A stretch of DNA of 64,000 nucleotides, taken from assembly GCA_965204905.1 (NCBI GenBank), contig OZ242042.1, positions 3,720,001 through 3,784,000 on the forward strand, given 5' to 3'. The DNA comes from Bin87 sp965204905 (GTDB lineage Bacteria > Chloroflexota > Dehalococcoidia > Lucifugimonadales > UBA3495). This document shows positions 44,311 to 52,724 of this stretch, piece by piece. Position 1 is the first letter of the stretch. The number at the start of each line of letters is the position of its first letter. The notes under the pieces are model-generated. The model saw nothing but the letters and a program-made list of their open reading frames with translations. It searched no databases and was not told where the DNA came from. The position numbers were made by a program, and so were the translations under genes.

Positions 44311-44328
44311 TACGGGCTAACGCCCGTA
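44311..44328. repeat. Hairpin TACGGGC-TAAC-GCCCGTA
   Basis: A perfect 7-bp stem with a 4-base loop in the gap between the divergent phosphatase and transporter genes, followed by ATTATAA. A weaker related hairpin (GGGCCTAATGCCC) lies at 44377-44389. It is close to a promoter region, so it is more likely a dispersed repeat or operator than a terminator. Confidence 0.45.
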
Positions 44329-44457
44329 TTATAAGCCCCGTGTCCATAGCAATTTAGTATAAGTCGGCGCGGCGGGCCTAATGCCCACAAATACACTTTC
44401 TTGCCCCCACTCGGCTGGCGTGATAGATTCCCCTCGTTGACTGAGGAGGAATAACTG

Positions 44458-46527
44458 ATGAGTTCGGTGAGATTGATAATACTGTGTGCCTTGATTATGG
44501 CGTTGTTTGCGCTGTTGGGTTGTGCCCCGGAGGTAGTGCGGGAGGAAGTGGTTAGAGAGGTGGAGGTAGTGGTGACGGCTACACCGGATCCCAATGCGCC
44601 CGCTCAGACGAGCCAAACCGGCCAAGCGCCTGCTGCAACACCCGCTGGATCATCCGCCGCAGCAACGCCCCAACCGGAAGCCCCCTCGCCAACATCGCCG
44701 CCCGTGGCGCAAGCTCCCGCGAGCGCTACCGATGTGTCCGAAAATGTGTACCAGTTGGGCATATCGGCGGACCTGACTACCACCAACTATTGGGCATACC
44801 TGGGGCCTGACGGGACGATCTGGAATCTGTACGTGCTGGGCGGCGACAAGCCGAGCCTGTACACCTACTCGGCGCAACGGTACGACTGGGTGCCGTCGCT
44901 GGCCGCCGACTTCCCGACGGCTCTGGCGGAGGAAACCGTGGGCGGTCAGACCTTCTGGACCACCGAGGTCGCGCTGAAGCAGGGCATGAAGTGGAGCGAC
45001 GGCAACGACGTTACCGCCGAGGATTTCATCTTCACGGCGCACACGGTTGCCGACCTGGAGCTTTCCGGCAACTGGCCGTCCATAGTTGATCCAGAGTTCT
45101 TCGACCATGCGGAAGCGCCGGACCCCTACCGGCTCAAGCTATTCTTCAAGCAGAAGCCGGGCCTGGCGCGCTGGCAGTTCGGAATGGCGTTTATGCCCAT
45201 CATCTCCAAGGCGTACTGGGAGCCGGTGGTGGCCGAGGCGAAACGGGCCGGCGACGTCATCGAGCAGCAGAAAGTCCTGTACGCCCACGTTCCCGAGAAC
45301 GAGCCTACCGCCGGTGGCTTCGGGTTCAGCAGGTGGGAGCGCGGCGCGTTCGCGGAAAAGGAAAGAAACCCCGACTACTACTTCACCGACAGCGTGGTGG
45401 CCCAGTACGCGAGCGGCGCCTACGCCGAATCCAAGCCGGGCAGCTACGACTTTGAGGCATACGGCGAACCGGGCGGCGACAAGACGCTGGAGTACACGAC
45501 GGGTCCCTACGCCGACAGCGCCATCTACTCGATCTATGGCAGCCAGGACGCCACGGTGCTGGCGTTGAAGAAGGGTGATATTGACTTCATGCTGAATCCG
45601 TTGGGATTGTCGCGGGGCTTGCAGGAACAGTTGCAGGGTGAGGACGGACTGACCGTGATCGAAAACCCGTCCACCGGCGTACGTTACCTGGGGTTCAACT
45701 TTCGCCGGGCGCCCATGGACAACAAGGCATTCCGCCAGGCGGTGGCAACGCTCATCGACAAGGAATTTCTGACCAGCACCGTACTACAGGGCGTAGCCAT
45801 CCCCATGTACACCATGGTGCCCGAGGGCAACCGGGCCTGGTACAACGCGGACGTGCCGTTGATCGGACAGGGGTTGAGCCGAGGCGAGCGCATTGCCCAG
45901 GCGGTGCAGATGCTCAAGGACGCCGGGTTCACGTGGGAAACGGAGCCCAGGATCAGCGAGGACGGCAGGTTTGTGGAGCAGCCGGGCGAGGGGTTGAAAA
46001 TGCCCAACGGCGAACCGGTTCCCGCCATGGACATACTGGCGCCCAGCCCCGGCTACGATCCGCTGCGTTCCACCTTCGCCATCTGGATCGAGCGGTGGCT
46101 GAACGAGGTGGGCATCCCCGTGCGGGCCGACCTGACCGGATTCAACCTGATCGTGGAAAAGGTGTTTGACCAGCAGGACTTCGATATGTGGATACTCGGT
46201 TGGCGACTCACCCTCTATCCCGATTACCTGGAGTCGTTCTTCCACAGCCGGCATTCGGAACTGGAGGGACACAACGCCGGGGGTTACAACAATCCCGAGT
46301 ACGACCGGCTGGCCGATCAACTGCTGGCGGAGACGGACGTGGAAACGGCGCGCCAGCAGGTATTCGAGATGCAGGCGTTCCTGGCGGATGACCTGCCCTA
46401 CGTGGTGTTGTTCGACACTCCATTGGTGGAAGCCTACCGCAGCGACCGGATTGCATACCCGTACACCGATTCGCTGGGCGGGTTGCAGAACGCCTCGGGA
46501 CTGACGACGCTGGTGCAGTTCAAGTAG
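44458..46527 (+). CDS. ABC transporter substrate-binding lipoprotein (family 5)
   Basis: A 689-residue SBP_bac_5-type protein. The signal peptide ends with lipobox ALLGC (Cys22), so it is anchored in the membrane. A Thr/Pro/Ala-rich spacer runs to about residue 95. The binding domain has the family sequence WKQGMKWSDGNDVTAEDF-like (here LKQGMKWSDGNDVTAEDFIFT), LKKGDIDFMLNPL and YRSDRIAYPYTDSLGG near the end. Such proteins bind oligopeptides, nickel or glycosides. GAGGAGGAATAA precedes its ATG. Next come two permeases and two ATPases on the same strand: a complete importer. Confidence 0.93.
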   Translation: MSSVRLIILCALIMALFALLGCAPEVVREEVVREVEVVVTATPDPNAPAQTSQTGQAPAATPAGSSAAATPQPEAPSPTSPPVAQAPASATDVSENVYQLGISADLTTTNYWAYLGPDGTIWNLYVLGGDKPSLYTYSAQRYDWVPSLAADFPTALAEETVGGQTFWTTEVALKQGMKWSDGNDVTAEDFIFTAHTVADLELSGNWPSIVDPEFFDHAEAPDPYRLKLFFKQKPGLARWQFGMAFMPIISKAYWEPVVAEAKRAGDVIEQQKVLYAHVPENEPTAGGFGFSRWERGAFAEKERNPDYYFTDSVVAQYASGAYAESKPGSYDFEAYGEPGGDKTLEYTTGPYADSAIYSIYGSQDATVLALKKGDIDFMLNPLGLSRGLQEQLQGEDGLTVIENPSTGVRYLGFNFRRAPMDNKAFRQAVATLIDKEFLTSTVLQGVAIPMYTMVPEGNRAWYNADVPLIGQGLSRGERIAQAVQMLKDAGFTWETEPRISEDGRFVEQPGEGLKMPNGEPVPAMDILAPSPGYDPLRSTFAIWIERWLNEVGIPVRADLTGFNLIVEKVFDQQDFDMWILGWRLTLYPDYLESFFHSRHSELEGHNAGGYNNPEYDRLADQLLAETDVETARQQVFEMQAFLADDLPYVVLFDTPLVEAYRSDRIAYPYTDSLGGLQNASGLTTLVQFK

Positions 46528-46585
46528 CCGCGGCTTGGATCACGTTAACGGCGTCAGGCCTCTGCTCAGGTAGCAACGTGTTGCG

Positions 46586-47737
46586 ATGACGAACTACCTG
46601 ATCCGGCGGGCGGGGCAGATGGCCCTGACTCTTTTCCTGATCGTCACGCTGACGTTCTTCCTGGTGCAGGCGCAACCCGGCGATTACGCTACCTTCTACG
46701 CATTGAACCCCGACCTGCCGGCAGACGCGCGGGAGCAGATCAAGGCGTCGTTTGGTCTGGACAAACCGCTGTGGCAGCAGTACCTAGTCCACATGAAGAA
46801 CACCTTCACCGGGAACTTCGGCGTATCCTTCGGACATTATCCGCGTCCGGTGATGGAGGTGCTGGCGGAGCGGCTGCCGCGCACGGTGGTGCTGTTCCTC
46901 TCTGCGACCGCCGTATCCTTCTACGTCGGTTTCTTCCTGGGCAAAGCCATCGCGTGGCGCAGGGGCGGAGCGCTGGAATACGCCGCGACCATCTCGGGGG
47001 CAACGCTGTTCACGGCGTTCACGCCGGCTTTTGCGCTGATGATGATCTGGATCTTCGCGTTCAAGCTGGGTTGGTTGCCGGTGGGCAAGTTCCTGGACCC
47101 GCTGATCTGGCGAGGCGCTGAAGTGAGCGCCAATCATGTATTCAGCTACATGCTGCTCACGGCCGGCGCGTTCATAGCGTTCGCTTTCCTCACGCTGTTC
47201 ATCGCCGGCAAGTCGGGCCGTTTCAGGACGGGTCGGATTCCGGTTGTGCTCATCGGGTTGGGGGCGGTGGCCATACCCGTGGCCTGGGCGTTCACGGGTG
47301 TGGGCTACCTGGCTTTGGACATCCTGAGGCACATGATCCTGCCCATCGCCACGCTGACGCTCATATCCTTCGCGGGAACCATGCTGCTGACGCGCAACAG
47401 TATGCTGGAAACGATGCGGGAGGACTACGTGATGGCGGCGAGGGCAAAGGGTCTGCCCGAGAAAGTGGTGCGAGACCGGCACGCCGCGCGCAACGCCCTG
47501 CTGCCGGTAATCACCAGCCTGGTGTACAGCCTGATTTTCGCGATAGACGGCAGCGTGATCATCGAGGCGGTGTTTTCCTGGCCGGGAACCGGGATGACGC
47601 TGCTGGAAGCGGTGAAAACCGAGGACCTGCCCCTGGTGATGGGAGCGATGGTGTTCATCGGGCTGTTCTCGCTGCTGGCGCACGTGATTGTGGACATCCT
47701 GTACGTGTACCTTGACCCGAGGATTCGCTACCAATGA
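46586..47737 (+). CDS. ABC transporter permease, DppB/OppB type
   Basis: A 383-residue membrane protein with the DppB-type start (MTNYLIRRAGQMALTLFLIVTLTFFLVQAQPGDYA), several hydrophobic segments and the cytoplasmic EAA loop at REDYVMAARAKGLPEKVVRDRHAARNALLPVI. It is longer than usual (about 310-340) because of an extra pair of membrane helices around residues 200-260. The gap to the next permease holds a repeat array. Confidence 0.92.
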   Translation: MTNYLIRRAGQMALTLFLIVTLTFFLVQAQPGDYATFYALNPDLPADAREQIKASFGLDKPLWQQYLVHMKNTFTGNFGVSFGHYPRPVMEVLAERLPRTVVLFLSATAVSFYVGFFLGKAIAWRRGGALEYAATISGATLFTAFTPAFALMMIWIFAFKLGWLPVGKFLDPLIWRGAEVSANHVFSYMLLTAGAFIAFAFLTLFIAGKSGRFRTGRIPVVLIGLGAVAIPVAWAFTGVGYLALDILRHMILPIATLTLISFAGTMLLTRNSMLETMREDYVMAARAKGLPEKVVRDRHAARNALLPVITSLVYSLIFAIDGSVIIEAVFSWPGTGMTLLEAVKTEDLPLVMGAMVFIGLFSLLAHVIVDILYVYLDPRIRYQ

Positions 47738-47763
47738 TCGAGCGGCGGCTCCTTTGACGACGA

Positions 47764-47852
47764 GATTGCCGCGCTTTGCTCGCAATGACAGTTAGGACGA
47801 GATTGCCGCGCTTCGCTCGCAATGACAATTCGCTTTGCTCGCAATGACAGTT
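47764..47852. repeat. Array of GATTGCCGCGCTTCGCTCGCAATGACA-type repeats
   Basis: Two full copies (47764-47793, 47801-47829) and one partial (47831-47852) lie between the two permease genes. Each contains a GATTGCC/GCGCTTCGCTCGC/AATGACA pattern, with GCG...CGC arms able to form a short hairpin. A fourth copy is at 50930-50959 after the ATPase. They look like dispersed repeats inserted inside the operon without breaking a gene. Confidence 0.7.
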
Positions 47853-47860
47853 AGATTGAT

Positions 47861-48877
47861 ATGAGCACGCACAGGCCAAATCAGCCGCCGGCGGCAGACG
47901 AGGGATCATTCCTGTTCGGAGACGCGCCGGAGATTGACCTGAGCCGTGGACGGCTGGACCTGGCGCTGGTGCGGCTGCGGTTGGCGTGGCGGACCTTGCG
48001 CGACGGCTGGGCGGTATTCGTGGAGAGCCGCATCGGTGTGCTGTCGCTGGCGATCATCGGCCTGTTCGCGCTGATGGCGTTCTCGCATCCGATACTGATG
48101 GCGACGGTGTGGACGCCCGACGTGTACGACCCGGTGACGGGGTATGCCTTCGACACCGTCTCGCATCCCGCCGCGCCTTCCTGGAGGCATCCGCTGGGCA
48201 CGGATTCGCTGGGCCGGGACATTCTGAGCCAGCTTTTATTCAGCGCGAAGTCGGAGTTCATCCTGGGCATCACCGCCGCGCTGGTTACGGTGGGCATCGC
48301 CACCACCGTGGGCGCGGTGGCGGCGTACTACGGCGGGCTGGTGGACTCGCTGTTGATGCGGCTGGCCGACTTGATCATTGCGTTGCCGGGCATCTCGCTG
48401 CTCATCGTGCTGAGCGCGCTGTTCAACCTCAACCTGTTCTACCTGGCGCTGGTCATCGGCGTGCTGGGCGGCTTCGGCGGCACGGCCATCATCCTGAAAT
48501 CCCAGGCTTTGAGCATCAGGGTCAAGCCGTATATCGAGGCGGCGCGGGCCGCCGGCGGGAGCCATTTCCACGTCATCTTTGTGCATATCATTCCCAACCT
48601 GTTGCCGCTGTCGCTGCTGTACATGATGTTCACGGTGACCGGCGCCATCTTCGCGGAGGCGGTGCTGTCCTTCCTGGGGTTGCTGGACATCAGGATGAGC
48701 TGGGGCATTATGATTCATACGGCCAACGTCGGTGGCTACCTGCTGGCCGGCGCCAACTACTGGTGGCTGATCATACCGGCCGGCGCGTCCATCACGCTGT
48801 TGTGCAGCGCGTTCTACCTGGTGGGCCGCGCGCTGGACGAGGTGGTGAATCCCAGGCTGCGGCGGCACGACGGGTGA
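47861..48877 (+). CDS. ABC transporter permease, DppC/OppC type
   Basis: A 338-residue permease with an N-terminal cytoplasmic stretch (FLFGDAPEIDLSRG), a membrane helix (GVLSLAIIGLFALMAFSHPIL), the extracellular signature HPLGTDSLGRDILSQLLFSAK and the EAA loop IRVKPYIEAARAAGGSHFHVIFVHIIPNLLP. It is the usual partner of the preceding permease. Start ATG at 47861 follows TTAGATTGAT with no strong ribosome site, perhaps because the repeats above were inserted. Confidence 0.92.
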   Translation: MSTHRPNQPPAADEGSFLFGDAPEIDLSRGRLDLALVRLRLAWRTLRDGWAVFVESRIGVLSLAIIGLFALMAFSHPILMATVWTPDVYDPVTGYAFDTVSHPAAPSWRHPLGTDSLGRDILSQLLFSAKSEFILGITAALVTVGIATTVGAVAAYYGGLVDSLLMRLADLIIALPGISLLIVLSALFNLNLFYLALVIGVLGGFGGTAIILKSQALSIRVKPYIEAARAAGGSHFHVIFVHIIPNLLPLSLLYMMFTVTGAIFAEAVLSFLGLLDIRMSWGIMIHTANVGGYLLAGANYWWLIIPAGASITLLCSAFYLVGRALDEVVNPRLRRHDG

Positions 48878-48882
48878 CGTCG

Positions 48883-49878
48883 ATGACCACCGCAGACAGC
48901 CAACCTGTCCTCAAGGTCGTTGACCTTTCGCTGGATTATCTCACGCGGCAGGGGCCGCTGACGGCAGTTCAGTCGGTAAGCTTTGAGCTGGGGCGCGGGC
49001 AGTCGTTGGGGCTGGTGGGCGAGTCGGGCTGTGGCAAGACGTCCATTGCCAACTGCCTGATGCGGCTGCTGCCCGACAACGGGCGGTTGACCTCTGGGAA
49101 GATTCTGTTGGACGGAGAGGACCTGCTGTTGCTGTCCATCGAAGAGATGCGCCACTTCCGCTGGCGGCGCATGGCCATGGTGTTCCAGGCGGCGATGAAC
49201 GCGCTGGACCCGGTGTATCGAGTGGGGCAGCAGGTGGTTGAGGCGATTGAGGCGCACGGCGTGGAAGAAACTGCCGCCGCCGCACGGGAACGAGTGTCCC
49301 GCTTATTCCACCTGGTGGGGCTGGACCCGCAGCTGATGGACCGGTATCCCCACGAGTTCAGCGGCGGGATGCGTCAAAGGGCGGTGATCGCCATGGCGCT
49401 GGCGTGCGACCCTGCGGTCATCATTGCGGATGAACCGACCACCGCGCTGGACGTGATCGTGCAGGACCGCATCCTCAGAGAGCTGAAGGCGGTGCAGCGG
49501 GAACTCAGCATGGGCATGATCTACATCAGTCACGACATCGGCGTGGTGGCGGAGGTGACCGACCGCATCGGCGTGATGTACGCCGGCCGCCTGGTGGAGC
49601 TGGGCGACACCGCCGACGTGTTCGGCGCGCCCATGCACCCCTACACGGCGGCGCTGCTGTCGTCCTTTCCCAGCATCAGCGGCGAAAAAGCTACGCTGGA
49701 AACGCTGCCGGGAGAGCCGCCCAACCTGGCAAACCTGCCGGCGGGGTGTCCCTTTCATCCCCGTTGTGCCTACGCCACCGAGGAATGCCGGCGGGAGTTT
49801 CCGCCCCGGGCAGAGCGGGGGAGTCAATGGGCGGCGTGCTGGCATCCGTTGACCGGTATGGCGGGGGTAGGGAAGTGA
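48883..49878 (+). CDS. ABC transporter ATP-binding protein, DppD/OppD type
   Basis: A 331-residue ATPase with Walker A LVGESGCGKTSIAN near residue 43, signature HEFSGGMRQRAVIAMAL, Walker B DPAVIIADEPTTALD and the C-terminal oligopeptide-type domain HPYTAALLSSFP then GCPFHPRCAYATEECR (Fe-S-cluster-like cysteines). Either the ATG at 48883 or a GTG at 48874, overlapping the permease stop, could start it. It ends in a GTGA overlap with the second ATPase. Confidence 0.94.
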   Translation: MTTADSQPVLKVVDLSLDYLTRQGPLTAVQSVSFELGRGQSLGLVGESGCGKTSIANCLMRLLPDNGRLTSGKILLDGEDLLLLSIEEMRHFRWRRMAMVFQAAMNALDPVYRVGQQVVEAIEAHGVEETAAAARERVSRLFHLVGLDPQLMDRYPHEFSGGMRQRAVIAMALACDPAVIIADEPTTALDVIVQDRILRELKAVQRELSMGMIYISHDIGVVAEVTDRIGVMYAGRLVELGDTADVFGAPMHPYTAALLSSFPSISGEKATLETLPGEPPNLANLPAGCPFHPRCAYATEECRREFPPRAERGSQWAACWHPLTGMAGVGK

Positions 49879-50897
49879 GCAATCGAGATAGCGAGCCGTT
49901 GGTTGCGGTGGATGGGCTGACCAAGCGGTTTCCCATCGCGGCCGGACTGTTTCGCAAGCCGACCAGCTTCATCCATGCCGTGGATGACGTGTCTTTCCGG
50001 CTGGGACGCGGCGAGAGCCTGGGGCTGGTGGGCGAGTCGGGCTGCGGCAAGACCACCGTGGGCAAGTTGCTGGTCAAGCTACTGGAACCCACGGAAGGGA
50101 GCGTCACTTACAGATTCCCCGCGCCGGCGGTGGGCGGACACCTGGCCGGCTCGGTGGAGGCGTCGAACATCCGGGGACGGCAGCTGCGGGTGTTCCGGCG
50201 TCAGGCGCAGATAATCTTCCAGGATCCGTATGAATCCATGAACCCCCGGCGCACCGTGTACGACACCATCGCGGAGCCGCTGGTAGTGCAGGGGGTTGGC
50301 GACGCGCTGGGACGGCTGGAGCGGGTTTCCGAGATACTGAATCTGGTGGGGCTGACGCCGGCCGGCGCGTTTCTGTTCCGGCGTCCCCATGAGCTATCGG
50401 GCGGACAGCGCCAGCGGGTGGCCATTGCGCGGGCGCTGGTCATCGGACCGTCGTTCGTGGTGGCGGACGAGCCGACCTCCATGCTGGACGTTTCCAGCCG
50501 CACGGGGATCATGTCGCTGATGCAGGAGTTGGCGGACCGGCTGGGGATCGCGTATCTGTACATCACCCACGACCTGGCCGTGGCGCGGTACATGTGCCAT
50601 CGCATCGCTGTGATGTACCTGGGTAAGATCGTCGAGATGGCGGAAACGGAGGAACTGCTGCGCAATCCGCTGCATCCGTACACCAGGGCGCTGCTTTCGG
50701 CGGTGCCCAGTCCCGACCCCATGCGCCGGCGCGCGCCGCCGGACATCCTGGGTGACTTGTCCCTGCCGGTGGACCCGCCGGAGCGGTGTCGCTTCTACGA
50801 CCGCTGCCCGGTGGCTACCGACCGATGCCGGGAGGCTCATCATCCGCCGATGGAGGAAAAGGGACCGGATCACTGGGTCGCCTGCTACGAGGCGTGA
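49875..50897 (+). CDS. ABC transporter ATP-binding protein, DppF/OppF type
   Basis: A 340-residue ATPase starting GTG 49875 (GTGA with the previous stop). Walker A LVGESGCGKTTVGK, ABC signature HELSGGQRQRVAIARAL, Walker B SFVVADEPTSMLD and the C-terminal NPLHPYTRALLSAVP then RCRFYDRCPVATDRCREAHHPP with paired cysteines. Last gene of the importer. Its final 80-120 bases recur twice downstream as fragments (51552-51672 and 51837-51916). Confidence 0.94.
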   Translation: MSNRDSEPLVAVDGLTKRFPIAAGLFRKPTSFIHAVDDVSFRLGRGESLGLVGESGCGKTTVGKLLVKLLEPTEGSVTYRFPAPAVGGHLAGSVEASNIRGRQLRVFRRQAQIIFQDPYESMNPRRTVYDTIAEPLVVQGVGDALGRLERVSEILNLVGLTPAGAFLFRRPHELSGGQRQRVAIARALVIGPSFVVADEPTSMLDVSSRTGIMSLMQELADRLGIAYLYITHDLAVARYMCHRIAVMYLGKIVEMAETEELLRNPLHPYTRALLSAVPSPDPMRRRAPPDILGDLSLPVDPPERCRFYDRCPVATDRCREAHHPPMEEKGPDHWVACYEA

Positions 50898-50929
50898 GGA
50901 GTTTTGGCATCGATGCGCAGGATAGACGG

Positions 50930-50959
50930 GATTGCCGCGCTACGCTCGCAATGACAGTT
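50930..50959. repeat. Dispersed repeat copy, GATTGCC...AATGACA type
   Basis: A single copy of the repeat found in the permease gap (47764-47852), reading GATTGCCGCGCTACGCTCGC then AATGACAGTT. It lies 33 bases after the DppF stop. The GCGCTACGCTCGC core has one change from the others. Confidence 0.65.
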
Positions 50960-51018
50960 CGTAGGTGGATCGGTGTTTCGATTGGCTGGCTCCTTTGGGG
51001 GTTGGCGGTTGGTTGGCG

Positions 51019-51283
51019 AGAGGCAGGATTCCCGTCCGCCAGAGGCGGACCTTGCGGCGCATCGTTGTCAGCATACGGCCGGGTTGGGTACGCAACGATT
51101 TGCCCTACTTTTTCGTGTACTCGGCGCGCCGTAAGACGCACTTGCGCGCGGGCTCGGACAGACCCGGTGATTCCAGTGGGGCATCGATGGTGGGGCGTTA
51201 GGTCGTTAAGCAACGGTTGCCACCTGGATCGGTTGCGATTTTTACTGACGGGGTTGGCCGTCGATGCGGGGAATCCTGCCTCT
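51019..51283. repeat. 15-base inverted repeat spaced by 235 bases
   Basis: AGAGGCAGGATTCCC at 51019-51033 is the exact reverse complement of 51269-51283. The unit is about 265 bases and carries no gene, which fits a small non-autonomous element in general form. I see no target-site duplication at its ends. Confidence 0.4.
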
Positions 51284-51478
51284 CTTTGGGTCGGGATGGA
51301 ACTTACGTTTTGCCTAGACAATGATAGATTATACGTTCGTAACGATGTTGTCAAGAGGCAATCTTCGGATGGCGTCGTTTGCCTCGGCTGGATAATACCT
51401 GCGCTGCGTGGGGATGACCGGCGCTATTTCGGGGTTTATCCAGCGCGGGAACCCGGAAGGTATTTGCAGTAGAGGACT

Positions 51479-51533
51479 CTGGATTCCGGCCCCGTATCAA
51501 GTACGGGGTGACGTTCTTTCGCCGGAATGACGG
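51479..51533. repeat. Interspersed hairpin repeat, copy B
   Basis: CTGGATTCCGGC and GCCGGAATGACGG enclose CCCGTATCAAGTACGGGG, so the ends pair (ATTCCGGC with GCCGGAAT) and the inside pairs too (CCCGTA with TACGGG). The same core is at 24034-24082. Confidence 0.65.
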
Positions 51534-51551
51534 AAATGAGGAAGAACTGAA

Positions 51552-51672
51552 CCGGAGCGGCGTCGCTTCTATGACCGCTGCCCGGTGGCTACCGAGCGGT
51601 GCCGGCCGGCTCATCATCCGCCGATGGAGGGAAAGGGGCCGGATCACCGGGTCGCTTGCTGTGAGGCGTGAA
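51552..51672 (+). pseudogene. Fragment copying the 3' end of the DppF-type ATPase gene
   Basis: This segment matches 50778-50899 at nearly nine in ten positions by eye, from CCGGAGCGG...CGCTTCTA through to the TGA. It encodes the matching tail RRRFYDRCPVATERC...AHHPPMEGKGPDHRVACCEA. It has no start or P-loop and lies 650 bases after the intact gene: a non-functional duplicate of the last 40 codons. Confidence 0.8.
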
Positions 51673-51836
51673 GAGGGCGGATAGGGCTTATTCTCCTCAC
51701 TGAGTCTATGAATCTGCGGAACATTGCTCCACGATGACCGTAGCCGCCCCGTGGTTGATACTAGCACTTCTGCGGGGAAAATTTCGTAATTTCACGCAAA
51801 TATCACAATGTTTCACAAACTTGCGTAAGTGTCACT

Positions 51837-51916
51837 CGATGCGTCGCCCGCAGGCTCACCATACGCCGATGGACGAAAGGGGACCGGATCACTGGGTCGC
51901 CGGCTACGGGGCTTGA
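51837..51916 (+). pseudogene. Second fragment of the DppF-type 3' end
   Basis: The end of this segment reads RPQAHHTPMDERGPDHWVAGYGA followed by TGA, the same tail as DppF (EAHHPPMEEKGPDHWVACYEA). It overlaps the 3' end of the Uma2 gene on the other strand: the Uma2 stop (51904-51906) lies inside the codons for the tail. A 16-base echo of the tail (CTGCTACGGGGCTTGA) occurs again at 52722-52737 beside the second Uma2 gene. Confidence 0.75.
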
Positions 51917-52617
51917 ATATCGCGCAGGCGGTGGAGTTCGTCTTCCAACTCGCGGACGCGGGCTTCGGCGGCGTTGGCGCGGGCCAACTGGTCTGCATAG
52001 GTGAGGATGGGCCGGTTGGTGGCAGGGTCGTAGAACGCCAGCACGCCATCCTCCCACCGGAGGTGCAGGTTCAGGATGGGGCTGTAGCCCTGCAAGCTGC
52101 CGTCCGCGAACTCGTCAATCTGCATCGGCTGGTATGCGTCACCCACCAGCCGGTCGCCGGCCAGCCGGGCCCCGTGATACTCGCCCGTCTCGTCAAACCG
52201 CCAGTATTCCGGTATGCCCATCCGGGCGTAGTCGTTCCGTTTCACCCCGGTGTCGTTGTCTCCGGTGCTCGCCGAGGCCACTTCCAGGACGAAATCCGGC
52301 GGCTTGCCCTGCTCGGAGATGATGTAGCCGTTGGTGTCGCGGTACAACTGCGGGTCCACGTCGAAGGCAATCATTAGGTCAGGATAGCGCGCCAAGTCGC
52401 GGAAAGTGCCGGGTTCGACGATAATCCAGCGGTCGGCGGTTACCAGGGTGGTTGGCAAGTTGCCCAAGTGCTGGATTAGGTGGTGGGCGTGGCCGGGATC
52501 AAACAGTTGGTCGTATTGGGTCACTTCGTCGGGCTCGCGTTCGGGTATGTCGGGCAGCAGGAAGCGGCCCGGAGTCTGGCGGGTTTTGGCGATGGTATTG
52601 GGTTTGGCGGTAGTCAT
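51904..52617 (-). CDS. Uma2 family protein with C-terminal coiled coil, copy A
   Basis: A 237-residue Uma2 protein of the larger subgroup: ARYPDLMIAFDVDP (PD motif), KPPDFVLEVASASTGDNDTGVKRNDYARMGIPEYWRFDETGEYHGARLAGDRLV, and a C-terminal coiled coil ANAAEARVRELEDELHRL. Many tandem Uma2 genes share this tail. It is paired with copy B downstream (52725), similar at about half of residues but nearly identical in the last 50 bases. The duplicated block carries bits of both flanking transporter genes. Confidence 0.88.
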   Translation of the reverse strand: MTTAKPNTIAKTRQTPGRFLLPDIPEREPDEVTQYDQLFDPGHAHHLIQHLGNLPTTLVTADRWIIVEPGTFRDLARYPDLMIAFDVDPQLYRDTNGYIISEQGKPPDFVLEVASASTGDNDTGVKRNDYARMGIPEYWRFDETGEYHGARLAGDRLVGDAYQPMQIDEFADGSLQGYSPILNLHLRWEDGVLAFYDPATNRPILTYADQLARANAAEARVRELEDELHRLRDIQAP

Positions 52618-52644
52618 ATCGCACCTGGCGGCTGGGGACTGGCA

Positions 52645-52713
52645 GCGCGGGCGAAGAACGCTTCCTCGGCGGCGGCCCAGATTGACGATGCCAGCGTGGT
52701 GAATCCGATGGGG
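52645..52713 (-). pseudogene. Fragment of the downstream fused-permease gene
   Basis: These 69 bases match 53578-53646, inside the 3' part of the permease gene at 53493-55151, with only about five mismatches by eye. It sits between the two Uma2 genes, directly followed by a 16-base DppF-tail echo. The join (GATGGGG|TCGTTGACCTGCTACGG) looks like a tandem-duplication breakpoint. Confidence 0.75.
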
Positions 52714-52724
52714 TCGTTGACCTG

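Larger units (their letters stand above)
50898..51903. other. Gene-poor zone with repeats and copied gene fragments
   Basis: About 1 kb between the importer and the tandem Uma2 genes. It contains a dispersed repeat (50930-50959), a pair of 15-base inverted arms (51019, 51269), a hairpin repeat (51479-51533) and two copies of the DppF 3' end. Frames of 180-230 codons cross it but read as low-similarity, Arg/Pro-rich sequence without motifs, so I do not call them genes. Confidence 0.6.

Noticed and set aside
50786..51472. 228-codon frame starting in the DppF end and overlapping minus-strand frames
   Set aside because: It begins out of frame inside DppF, crosses repeats and shows no motif or ribosome site.
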